In this document: piece after piece, positions 1-7,829 of the stretch | Position numbering within the stretch: position 1 is the first letter of the stretch | How the letters are laid out: each line of letters starts with the position of its first letter | Origin: Terana coerulea | Taxonomy: Eukaryota; Basidiomycota; Agaricomycetes; Polyporales; Phanerochaetaceae | Direction: 5' to 3' | DNA length: 10,635 nt | Assembly (NCBI GenBank): GCA_024811115.1 | Contig: JAKOGH010000298.1 | Span: 1 to 10,635, forward strand | The notes under the pieces: generated by a model | What the model was told of the DNA's origin: nothing | Seen by the model: the letters and a program-made list of their open reading frames with translations, nothing else | Databases searched by the model: none | Translations under genes and position numbers: made by a program

Positions 1-486
1 AGTGTTTCCGATGCTGAGCCGGACATGCAGGAGCGGATTACACCTCCAACGAGCACGGAGTGCTTTCGATGGACGAATTCATAGCCGACAGTGGCGATGG
101 TGCGGCCTTGCCCTTGAACGCGTACTTATTCGATTTCTTCGTCCATGGACAACCCGCCGCTCTTCTAGCCGCGAACGGAATCCGTCAGGGCGAGCTGTGG
201 TACCTGCTACAGGATTTTACCCTAACATTGAAGAGTATCCGGTCCACCGTCGAAGATCTGCTCCTCAGGGCGAGCGAGAATTCGAACCCTTCTACCAACC
301 TCGAAACGACGAACTCAGTCCCATGGGGGCATTGAACCCGGCTGAGGACGATCTCGAGGGAGAATCCCCGATGGGGCTACGGTTAAGCAGCCTCCAGGCG
401 TGTCCGACCGCGACTGGCGCGTGTTTGAAGTGGTCAATCTTGTAACCGAAGAATTCGAGGAGAAGTACAAAGCTATGTGGGCTTAG
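1..486 (+). pseudogene. Broken small gene, possible LisH-like protein (5' end uncertain)
   Basis: Protein-like sequence changes frame as it runs to a TAG at 484-486. From an ATG at 69 the frame reads MDEFIADSGDG then LNAYLFDFFVHGQ, which resembles the start of a LisH dimerisation motif (LNxYIYDYLxxxG), though one residue short between D and G. Around 188-190 the convincing frame moves by minus one to a proline- and acid-rich part (RNDELSPMGALNPAEDD). Near 373-376 it moves again by minus one to a clean C-terminus (SDRDWRVFEVVNLVTEEF, ending KAMWA). Both shifts would be cured by one extra G in a G run, and the second then gives a second SPMGA peptide. LisH proteins in fungi are often transcription-related, but that role is inference. 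The gene may start at 69 or continue from before the window. Family identity is weak; that this is coding sequence is fairly likely. Confidence 0.45.
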
Positions 487-786
487 AAGAACGGTGCGTA
501 TCTTCACAAATGTGCTGTTTTTCCTCTTGCTTACTATAAACTGGGATCGACAAGCTCTCTTGGTACAAAACTTGCTGTGACAATCGAGACCTCAGGCCTC
601 AGTTTCTGCCCTCGCCATGTATATCGCTGAACGTTACACATTTTTGAGTAGCGTCATACCATAACTGCTGCTTGCTCTCCCTTTCGGACTTGTTGACTGA
701 GATTAGATCTATCCGAATTTCGATCAATCTACGTAGCGCTGGCCTGCCGAGTTGCTTCAAGTTGCTCTTGACCACGTTCGATTCAC

Positions 787-812
787 CTTGCACATTTCTT
801 GCACATTTCTTG
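787..812. repeat. 11-bp tandem duplication
   Basis: CTTGCACATTT occurs twice head to tail (787-797 and 798-808), followed by CTTG of a third copy. It looks like a local slippage product in a noncoding, pyrimidine-leaning stretch. Confidence 0.8.
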
Positions 813-1054
813 ACCATACTGTCCTCTACAATTTCTCTACCTTCTGCCAATGAGTATTGCTCGTGCGCAAATTGACATGTTTTGCGGTGAATAGTATGCG
901 ACTACGAAGCTGGATGCTGTCTCCAATCCGGCCAGCTTATGGATCGCCCGCGGAGCGAGTAGCTGCATGCCAATGTTAGGTGAAGTGAGTAAATACTGTT
1001 CATTGGCCAAGGCTGACTGTACCGCAACGCAGCTTGTACGTTAGCAACCATCAG

Positions 1055-1076
1055 GCTTCAGTGGTTCACGTGAAGC
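1055..1076. promoter_or_regulatory. CACGTG palindrome inside a larger inverted repeat
   Basis: TTCACGTGAA (1065-1074) is a perfect 10-bp palindrome with the CACGTG E-box core bound by bHLH factors in fungi. GCTTCA (1055-1060) pairs with TGAAGC (1071-1076), so the site can also form a small stem. It lies about 120 bp upstream of the ATG at 1194. A regulatory role is inference from position and sequence. Confidence 0.35.
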
Positions 1077-1123
1077 TGATCGTCGTTTTTCACCAAAGCT
1101 TCCTGTTCTCAACTTCCCACGCC

Positions 1124-1138
1124 GTGGCCACAGGCCAC
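1124..1138. repeat. Short perfect hairpin
   Basis: GTGGCC and GGCCAC are separated by ACA, giving a six-pair GC-rich stem with a three-base loop. The word GGTGGCC recurs a few bases later. It lies about 55 bp before the ATG at 1194, in the leader or promoter of that gene. Confidence 0.5.
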
Positions 1139-1193
1139 TTTGGGTGGCCTCAGTGATGGTCATAAGGCCGCTGCGGTTCGTTGTTGATGGAAA

Positions 1194-1969
1194 ATGCTCT
1201 TAAACCTCAACCACATCCACGAAGACTACACCGCTGTCTTGCCCCGTCAGTTCGCCACGCAACCTACTACTCGAGCCAACTCTCGCTCCGCACCGAGAAC
1301 TACAAGCACAGAGCCCGTTCATCTTGGCGAGATGGGTCGCGCAAACGATGCCTCTGAGGATCTATCATCTTCCTTTTCACACCTTGCTCTGTCGCAGTCC
1401 CCCACGCGACCAACATCCAAGAGCGTCCAGTTTTCTCCGGGCAAGGACTCCGTTACGAACGTCTACGAAACGCATTCTCCAGACGTTTACGATAGGACGC
1501 CAGCCAAACCAAGTCCCCTCTCGCCAGACGAGCTGAATGGGGAATACTCCCTCTACGATTCATACGCCCTGCTCGAGAACGCCTCCAAGCTCAGCGCCCC
1601 AGCAACGAACGCGGTCCAGTAGACGCCAGTCGTTTCAAGAACGAATCTCCGTTGACTTCCCGTTACCGGGTTGACTTTGAACTGGATTTGAATGACACTA
1701 TCGTCGAAGAAGATGAGGGAATGGACGAACCGCAAGCGACCAGCAAGCCGACCGCACCTCTCGGCGGACTCATATGGGAGTACCGCAAGGATCGTAATCG
1801 GGAGGAGCATTACAGCCGTACGATACCTCGGGCCTACCCTATGCGGGCGCAGGTTGTCCGCAGGTCTCCACATGAAGCTGGGGGCGCATATCTGATGGAT
1901 AGTTCCCCAGCCGACCTGGAGGAAGAGATAGACGACTTCTTTGCTTCATCAGGGCCACTCAGGCGCTGA
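1194..1969 (+). CDS. Hypothetical protein with VQF...YETHSPDVYDR motif, one frame break
   Basis: An open frame from the ATG at 1194 runs to a TAG at 1620-1622. Codon use is good and the product is Ser/Thr/Pro-rich. Residues 76-80 read KSVQF, which formally fits the RVxF docking pattern for protein phosphatase 1. Residues 90-101 read VYETHSPDVYDR. After the stop, the minus-one frame is clearly coding to a TGA at 1967-1969, with RVDFELDLNDTIVEEDEG, WEYRKDRN and an acidic end (DLEEEIDDFF). The two frames join smoothly if the CC at 1616-1617 had been CCC, reading ...NAVPVDASRF, so one gene of about 258 residues is likely. The spacing is too short for an intron. The motif is shared with the gene at 2472, but the C-termini differ. 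I do not recognise a named family; phosphatase binding is only a pattern match. Confidence 0.6.
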
Positions 1970-2471
1970 GGTATGTGAAGCTCCTGTGGTCCTGACATGG
2001 CGTCGAGTTAATATTGGTGCCTCTAGAAATCTCCAATTAAGGCTCTAGGTTGTACGGGCCTGCGCCGTCCACCTCTGCGCTGTGTCCTTTCGATTGGGCT
2101 CTCATAGATGTACATATGTTCTTATACTTTGGAATATGCGCCAGACGGCCGTTTATTAGATTTCACCCGCTTCTGCTGGTTACTTCTTCGTACGAGGTTC
2201 AACTATCTACTCGCCAGACTACCCAAGGGCTTGCGCCATCGCCACATTTCCCTTCATGTAGTTTCGCCGAACTACGCCGGGCGATGTGATGAACGCATCA
2301 TCTGATCAATGCCGACGTCTTTGTTCTCGTGAGTAGGTGGCCTGCTCTCAACCGTGGGACGTTGGATAGCTGACGCGTGATATCGTGCACATAAAGGCTT
2401 CCAGATTCTTCCCAAGTTATCCGCGTATCCTGCCCCCTTCCCCCGCCGCGGTTCCCCTTCCTCTCCACTCT
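1970..2471. promoter_or_regulatory. Spacer with CT-rich leader before the 2472 gene
   Basis: No gene is supported here; overlapping short frames at 2050-2305 look like chance. From about 2427 to 2471 the plus strand is almost pure pyrimidine (runs of C and T) directly before ATGG at 2472. CT-rich leaders just upstream of the start are typical of strongly used fungal promoters and transcription start regions. An ATAAAG lies near 2391. Confidence 0.5.
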
Positions 2472-3572
2472 ATGGCTCCCCCTTCCATGTTTTGACATGC
2501 AAACACATTCCCTCGAGCTCCATATGCCTTCCCCAATCTCCATGCAGGGGAAACACCTTTCATCCCCAGCCAGGCGGCCCAAGTCCAGGCGCTGGATGAA
2601 CTTTTGGCTATCGACCGATCCGTCCTCCAGGCTTTGGTTCAATTCCGACCAGGCCTGCACCTGCACACGGTCCATGAAACTTGGAGCAAGGACGAGTATG
2701 ACCGCAGTATGATCAAGATCAATCATATGAGCAAGAAATTGGCCTTACCCGAGCGAGGGGACCGTGTTTATCACACCGAAGGCGAGCTAGCAGACTTGGA
2801 GGCACCGGACGCGCGCTCGATTATCTCTAGGTTGGAAGCCCTGACCGCACGGAAGAAACAGCCGTCGCTGGTCGACAAGACCAGCGGAACTCGAAGACAT
2901 TTTCTCCCGCGCCTTTCTCGCCCAACTACTCCAGCTCCGGTGCCTACGGACTCCGACGATGAGGACGAAGGGGAGGATGCCCCCAGCCGCGAGTTTCTGT
3001 TCTTCAATGGTCGTCGTCCTGGGACCCCGCTGCCCTCGCTGTTCCTGAGAACACAAGAGGACTCCGACGATGAGGACTCCGACGATCATGGACCCGCGAA
3101 CGACAACGGTATCAGCTCCGGCACCCCATTCGAAGTCGAGCACTCTTCCACGGTGACCGATACCTCAGCTCTCGATAATCCGAACGAATGCCTGCGCCCT
3201 GACTTCTCAAGCATGAATTTGGGTACTGTCTATCCATAAACCAGGTTGCGCTCTCTCTAACGAACTCTCTCCTAGATATGCACGATTCAGAGTCAGCATC
3301 TTGTAGCTCTCGTGCCCGTTCCACCTGGGTACCTGTGCGCCCACTTGCACTCTCCCGGACGTCGTCCCTCTCCAGCGACAGCTCATCTTCGGACGAGTCT
3401 GACAGCCCCGCGACACCCACGCAAGACCCTTACTCCCGTACGTAAAGCCTCCCTGTTTTCTTCAGAATAAGACGTGATGCCGTTCGCAGTTTCTTCGCCG
3501 TCAGATGACAAAGACGACTTCAAGTGGATGTATGGCCTCAACGACACCGGTGGCTGTCTCGGCGGGTTCTGA
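2472..3572 (+). CDS. Three-exon hypothetical protein with VQF...HETWSKDEYDR motif and early in-frame TGA
   Basis: Exons are 2472-3222, 3276-3437 and 3490-3572, with introns of 53 and 52 nt. The first donor is GTACTG, followed by a CTAAC branch and TAG acceptor; the second donor is GTACGT, with a GCAG acceptor. Splicing keeps one frame to a TGA at 3570-3572 and gives about 331 codons. ATG 2472 follows a CT-rich tract. Residues 56-78 hold VQF, PG and HETWSKDEYDR, matching the gene at 1194. The middle has acidic runs (DSDDEDEGED, EDSDDEDSDD). Exon 2 is Ser-rich (SSLSSDSSSSDESDS) and the end reads FKWMYGLNDTGGC. Codon 8 (2493-2495) is TGA in the same frame as both flanks. It may be a nonsense mutation, or be removed by a weak 81-nt intron (2489-2569, donor GTTTTG, acceptor CCCCAG). 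The family is unknown; the acidic and serine runs suggest a disordered, possibly phosphorylated protein. Confidence 0.7.
3223..3275 (+). other. Intron 1 of the 2472 gene
   Basis: 53 nt, donor GTACTG, branch CTAAC at 3258-3262, acceptor CCTAG. It removes an in-frame TAA (3237-3239) and joins phase 1 codons, giving MNL-D-MHDSES. Confidence 0.8.
3438..3489 (+). other. Intron 2 of the 2472 gene
   Basis: 52 nt, donor GTACGT, acceptor GCAG. It removes the in-frame TAA right after the donor and joins phase 1 codons, reading DPYS-L-SSPSDDKDDF. Confidence 0.8.
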
Positions 3573-3921
3573 TGGACATTTCGTCCGGAAGAGCAAGTTG
3601 AATATCTGCCCAGTCTGTCCTGCCACGCTCGCGGACCTAAAATGCTTTATAACCTCTCACGACCTCTCACGACCCCTCATGCGCTCCCTCAGCTATGACT
3701 CCCTCATGATCTTCTAATTCTCTCACTACGCCTTTACCGATGGTGTACCTTCATTTTCAGCGTCTCCGTCACTCTCCTTCTCTACTATCTTGTTAATCTG
3801 CTATCTGTTGTCTTGCTTCTAGTTCTTTTGCTTTGGTCTTACTTTCCGTTGCTGTTTATGAGTAATATGTTCCGGCTACCTGTTTCTTGGAATTCTATGA
3901 GCTTTATATCTCCGTCACCGA
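3573..3921. other. Pyrimidine-rich 3' region with a short tandem repeat
   Basis: No gene is supported. The plus strand is T- and C-rich, strongest from 3721 to 3900, as expected of the 3' UTR and downstream spacer of the gene ending at 3572. CCTCTCACGA occurs twice in tandem (3653-3672) and decays into CCCCTCATG. Confidence 0.5.
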
Positions 3922-4306
3922 GTGAATGATGGCATTAAACCCTCCGCACAAAGACTGAGCCGGAACATGAAATATAATAGTAGCATATTGGAAGGAATAT
4001 ACGAATACGACGGAGAGCCGCAGCGATTCGTTGAACAAGAAATCGGCTACGCAGCTAATGGGATAAACATCCTGGAGAGCGAGGAGCTCAAGGCTAGTCT
4101 CTTGACGTCGCTCCGTATCTCGGGCAGCTCGCGGTGAAAAGCGGGACTCATACAACGCGCGAGGGTTCGCAGCGAGCTTAATCTCCATACAACAACTGCT
4201 GTTCACGCCGGCTGTAGTTCCCTTGGTCCTGCGCGGTCGTCCAGAGAGCCTCGAAGACACTCTGCAGGAGATCGCGGGGAGCAGCCTGGAACCCGAGGCC
4301 CGCTGA
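3922..4306 (+). pseudogene. Unidentified coding remnant in two frames
   Basis: One frame from the ATG at 3922 reads RNMKYNSS, EYDGEPQRFVEQEIGYA and ESEELKASLLTSLRI before a TGA at 4135-4137. The next frame (plus one) is open from about 4105 to a TGA at 4304-4306. It reads EKRDSYNARGFAASL, then a hydrophobic ISIQQLLFTPAVVPLVL, then RGRPESLEDTLQEIAGSS and EPEAR. The second part has convincing codon use and an amphipathic look. The switch needs one extra or two missing bases near 4104-4137, and I found no intron that makes it. I do not recognise the family. It may be the 3' end of a gene whose 5' exons are lost or undetected. A minus-strand frame of 118 codons covers the same bases but has a less protein-like composition. 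Confidence 0.4.
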
Positions 4307-4625
4307 AATTTGAGGTGATTCCATAGTTCACCGCTAGGTCAAGATACCCGCTTGTTCAGCAATTTTAACATTTTTGTCTCTTCGCTATTATATAGCATGG
4401 CCCAAAAGTCCGGTAGTATTACACGGAAGATGTGAGCGCCCATACCGTAGGCTTCGCAGCCACCAGCAGCACATCATGCATCATGAATCTCTTGAGGGAG
4501 TTATCATCGTGGTGCACAAATCGGTTACCATCATTAATAGGAACGTACCCGGTGTCCTATTCACGTGCTCTGCTCTGCTCACTGGTTGGTTGAATTCCTA
4601 TTCACTCTCGTGTTCCAGCGGTTCA
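4307..4625. other. Intergenic stretch between convergent genes
   Basis: Nothing coding is supported. It separates the plus-strand remnant ending at 4306 from the 3' end of the minus-strand DUF6533 gene at 4626, so both downstream regions should lie here. An AT-rich segment TATTATATAG lies near 4386-4395. Confidence 0.45.
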
Positions 4626-6127
4626 CTAATGTTTCCGATAAAGCTTGAAGATACCTCGAAGTTTGGCATCGAGATTTGAGAATAGTGTGGGAGACTGGAT
4701 GAAGCATACTCTGCGACAGTGCTTAGCTGCCGCAGATTGAGCATGAAGCGACTGACGAGAATCGACGGCTACAGCGGTGGACCTTAAGCATGGGTTGCGG
4801 CAGGGTAAGCATATACCATAGGTGCATACCATAATTCGTACTGGTATTGAAACCGGTGCGGAGCCCTACATTATACGACATCTGAGGGCTGGTAGCATGG
4901 AGAGATGTATTCGTGGGACGTACAGAGCCTCCAAAGGTCAATATTTGGGCTATGTTTAGGACTGCTAGAAACCTATAATTCGCACATCAGTACCAATGCC
5001 GCTGGAGCAGTTGCAGTAGCCGTATGTATGCGTACAGAAAATACGCGGTCCCTAGGCACGGAAGGTCAATGAAAGGATGGTGTAATGCACTCGAAAGGAC
5101 TGACCGTTACGTAGGAGACACGCGGTCAATGAAGTACGCAGGCACAGCCTACGTGCTTCTCGCCAGTGTCGGTAGGTTTTGATCCATGTCAGAATGGCCA
5201 CAACCGCATCTGTGAAAATAAGAGGAATACGGGTGGAGTACACAACTGCCGGAAAGCATGGGCAATTCGCTTCGCCGCAGAGCGACAATAAAACTTACGT
5301 CTATGATGCATCACGATGGCTTAAGCAAGTCAAGCTAACCTATGAGCAAGCAGCACGTACTTCAGAGCCACATGGAACTGGTAATCGCTCACACGGTGGC
5401 AGACGTTGATTGGTTTCCGAACGAGCATAGAGTGGCTATGAGCGAGCATAAACTATCCCGTGATTAGTACGCACTTAGGCATTGAGACGGCGTGGGCCTC
5501 ACGGAATGCGTCCCAACAGGGGTAAGTCCTAGTAGTAGAATGCACATAAATAGAGCCCAAGAGTGTTTGGAGTTGAACCAGAGGGCCCACACCCGTAAAG
5601 CAGAAAATACTATAAGTCGCAGTCAGGATCATCTAGGCAAGAGAAAGCCATAATAGCATTGGTCGTGCCAATACTTACCCGCCACCTGAGCAAACGCCAT
5701 CATCGCAAATGTTTGCGCGGCGGTCATTAAATGGCCGCAGCTATGAACGCACGAGTGCATCAGCCCGACTCGGCGCAGCACGGTAGGCTTTATAGTCACC
5801 TCTTGATAACTGTTAGCCAGCCTTTTCACCAATGAGAGTGCCTTACGCACCTTAGGATCGTCAACAATATGAGGAATCGCCGCTTGTAATAGCGTACACC
5901 ACCGAGTAGATAGAAGGAGTATGGAAGTTGCCGTAAACTTGCGCTTCCACACCATCTCCACTTCTTGGGAGAACGTAATGGCGTATTCGTAGACTGCCAG
6001 AACTGATACGCTTGCAGCTTTAGTTACTCCCTTGCGGTCCTGACTTTTGCAAGTTCTAACCTGTGACTGCAATCTGGACATAAGACGCGATTACTCTAAA
6101 GTAACAAATCCCGTAAATTTTCAACAT
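4626..6127 (-). CDS. DUF6533-family seven-helix membrane protein, about ten exons
   Basis: Reading with splicing, 6127 to 4626, gives the DUF6533 layout. Likely exons: 6127-6061, 6002-5851, about 5799-5679, 5609-5503, 5452 to about 5358, 5245-5105, 5051-5036, 4972-4924, 4865-4626. Helix 1 and the DUF6533 core read YVQIAVTVLAVYEYAITF, QEVEMVWKRKFTATSILLL and TRW. Then come VFSALRVWALW, ILLLGLTPVGTH, YSTRIPLIFTDAVVAILTW-IKTY, LRTSLTACLLRNG-TAYFL and FLAVLNIAQILTF, all family hallmarks in the right order. Introns are 50-69 nt with donors such as GTAAGT and GTCAGT and branches CTGAC, TACTAAT and CTGAT. The ATG at 6127 follows a CT-rich leader, and the tail is about 70 residues. The family is a large basidiomycete group of unknown function, presumed to sit in the membrane. 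One junction (5452-5246) does not close in frame, so the gene may be damaged. Alternative start: ATG 6081 without intron 1, which fits the family less well. Confidence 0.8.
4973..5035 (-). other. Intron in the DUF6533 gene within TAYFL-FLAVLN
   Basis: 63 nt, donor GTACGC, branch CTGAT, acceptor ATTATAG. Phase 2 joining reads YFLFLAVLNIAQI. With the 5104-5052 intron it leaves an exon of only 16 nt (5051-5036). Confidence 0.8.
5052..5104 (-). other. Intron in the DUF6533 gene within RNG-TAYFL
   Basis: 53 nt, donor GTCAGT, TTGAC branch-like site, acceptor GCCTAG. Phase 1 joining creates the glycine of RNGTAYFL, matching the family's R-D/N-G-T-x-Y-F. Confidence 0.85.
5453..5502 (-). other. Intron in the DUF6533 gene after PVGTHS
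   Basis: 50 nt, donor GTGAGG, near-perfect branch TACTAAT, acceptor GGATAG, phase 0. It removes the TAA that lies within the branch site. Confidence 0.8.
5610..5678 (-). other. Intron in the DUF6533 gene before VFSALRVWALW
   Basis: 69 nt, perfect donor GTAAGT, branch CTGAC 12 nt before the acceptor CTTATAG. Phase 1 joining makes the first V of VFSALRVWALW, a hallmark segment of the family, so splice site and protein agree. Confidence 0.85.
6003..6060 (-). other. Intron 1 of the DUF6533 gene
   Basis: 58 nt on the minus strand, donor GTTAGA, ACTAA branch-like site, acceptor GTATCAG. Splicing joins YVQIAVT to VLAVYEYA, giving the exact spacing of the DUF6533 start (Y-V ... Y-D/E-Y). Without it the family alignment starts with an unrelated basic stretch. 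Confidence 0.7.
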
Positions 6128-6832
6128 TTCGTGAGAGAAGTTGAAAGAGCGCACATGTGGGGCAAATCTGTATGATGATCTGCGCTGAGAGGGACATTGA
6201 AGAACAACATCGCGGTGGATGGAGGAAAACGGGACATCAGCACACATTGAGTAAAGTATGCAGGCCAGCCTGCTCGACATATAAGCGATCTACCTCGTAT
6301 TGCCCTGGATTCGGTAGCATGGTTTCAAGCCAGAAATCTGGAAGTAATATGAATACACTTAGTATGGCGGATTTTGATCTCGGGCTCCACCCGAAGGTCA
6401 TGCTAAGCCCACATAGTGTCATGAGGAGTCGAACGTGCCAATCTCCGGCTGGCCTAAGGTTGCATGTGAGGAAGGTTGGTCGGGTACTGTCCATGAGCCG
6501 GATGTCCTGCTGAGGGTCCTTGAGAGATTACAGTTGTCTTACCAAGACGCCCCAGGGAATGTGGATACGTGGAGATGTCGTAAGTGGCATATGCGCAGAC
6601 GAGATAAACTCCGGATATCCAGTCAATTGACCGAGTGAGAGCCACAGAAGCGCCTGCATATAAGATTTCCGCCATGCTCGTCTGTATCAGAGTCCAGAAA
6701 GTTTATTGACACGACATGAAGGTGTGGCTTATGTCCATATAAGCATGTAGGAGAACAATAGTCTCCTGAGTGGCGTCCTATCGTGCCTGAGAGGGATATC
6801 TACGGTCAGTTATCTTCATACGTTCAGTTTGC
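6128..6832. other. Upstream region of the DUF6533 gene; no supported gene
   Basis: Directly before the minus-strand ATG at 6127 the minus strand is pyrimidine-rich (6150-6128), a fungal leader signature. Further right, open frames on both strands (6157-6513 plus, 6237-6494 and 6454-6675 minus) overlap one another, and none has a recognisable motif, so none is called. Confidence 0.45.
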
Positions 6833-7395
6833 ATGAACAAGACTGACCTATATCACGGACGAACCATCCGCAGTCTGGCCGTCCGAACAGAAGACCGAAT
6901 GCGACTTATTTGCCGAGTCAAGCCCAACGCTGCAACTTGGAAAAGACCGAGATCCGTTCATTTCCCCAAGGCCGTGATCAAACTCTGCAACCATGTTCTC
7001 CGTGACGCTCCGCGTTATCCTAATGACGAGCAAGCAGAGCTGGGAGACGTCGCTTCCCTCTAAGAACGAGATGTTGAACTTCCTAACTGCCTGCAGCAGG
7101 TTCGGTTCGGTAGAAACCGGACAACTGGGAGGACCGGCTGGCGCCCGCCGCCAGACTGAGCAGTCTTTGTTGGTTATACAAGCTTTCTGAGACGAATCAC
7201 GAGACGTACCATGTTCTGTACCAGTTCAGCGAGGAGGTCGGCGTTCCACAAGTGGTGTCAAGCGGTCCGATGATACGAAAGATTCATGAAGGCGGATACG
7301 GAGGGCGTACCATGGCCCTGAATGTCAGTATCTGGCTCAAATTCAGCGCCAGAAGGGCGCTAAAGTTGGATATCTGGATGGGATACCATGATTAG
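6833..7395 (+). pseudogene. Possible decayed Copia-type integrase fragment
   Basis: Two frames carry weak similarity, in order, to the integrase of Copia-like retroelements. The frame from the ATG at 6833 has TIRSLAVRTEDRMRL, which resembles the GIRS...RRYRTNDR segment before the integrase core; it stops at 7061-7063. A second frame, open from 7114 to the TAG at 7393, has SETNHETYHVLYQF and SEEVGVPQVV. This resembles the K-S-E-T-H-E-T-L ... F-x-x-E-x-G-V-P segment that normally leads into the catalytic S/T-D. Here the position of the aspartate is S-S-G, so the active site would be lost. I see no long terminal repeats, protease or reverse transcriptase. The similarity is from memory of the family pattern and could be chance; these frames might instead be unrelated. 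Confidence 0.25.
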
Positions 7396-7829
7396 ACGAC
7401 CAGGCCTAGGGGCTAGGCGTACATGAAATACGCAGTACCTATTCGTGCGCATTAGCTTACTGTACAACGTGAGATATTGAAGCTATTCTTGAACTAACCA
7501 TCGCGAAGCGTGCATGATGAGAGCATCGATCCGGTGTTCGCCTGACGGGATACGCGGAAGGCGGTGGTGCATCTTCGTCCAGGCCAATTCAAGGACCAAC
7601 GCATCGAAGGCTATAATAGGTGTTTTGTCACATAGATATCGTATAGTTCATCGAACGTAGTAATGGAGACACATAGAGCGGCATCAGCGTACTTCAGTTA
7701 CATACAGTAATCCATGAGCGCCAAAATGCTAGACGGGTGCATACTTCAGAGGTAAGCGGGGTGGAGAATCCGTATTTTGACTGCAGACGTAGAGCTACTG
7801 GCTAACGAAGCTAAATTGCCGTAGTACGC
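7396..7829. other. No supported gene
   Basis: Stops are frequent in all frames, base composition is even, and I see no repeat or known motif. It may be decayed sequence to the right of the putative integrase relic. Confidence 0.4.

Larger units (their letters stand above)
487..1193. other. Intergenic stretch with small repeats and a promoter-like end
   Basis: No convincing gene on either strand; the short open frames at 599-875 overlap on opposite strands and look like chance. It holds an 11-bp direct tandem duplication (787-808, unit CTTGCACATTT), a palindrome with an E-box core (1065-1074) and a short hairpin (1124-1138). The right end is presumably the promoter and 5' leader of the gene starting at 1194. 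Confidence 0.5.

Noticed and set aside
2493..2495. TGA read as selenocysteine
   Set aside because: Most fungi lack the selenocysteine machinery, and no structural element or conserved Cys counterpart is seen.
2489..2547. A 59-nt intron ending at CATGCAG to remove the early TGA
   Set aside because: Both flanks are in the same frame, so removing 59 nt would break it; only a multiple of three works.
2497..2712. A 71-codon plus-strand frame starting at ATG 2497
   Set aside because: It is in a different frame from the conserved motif of the 2472 gene, has poor codon use and lies wholly inside that exon.
2298..2726. A 142-codon minus-strand frame
   Set aside because: It covers the CT-rich leader and first exon of the plus-strand 2472 gene, and its composition is the complement of that coding and pyrimidine bias.
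2771..3420. Three minus-strand frames rich in Ser, Gly and Arg
   Set aside because: They are shadows of the acidic and serine-rich codons of the 2472 gene, whose exon structure is well supported.
3904..4260. A 118-codon minus-strand frame
   Set aside because: The plus-strand reading has better codon use and more protein-like segments; the minus product has no recognisable motif.
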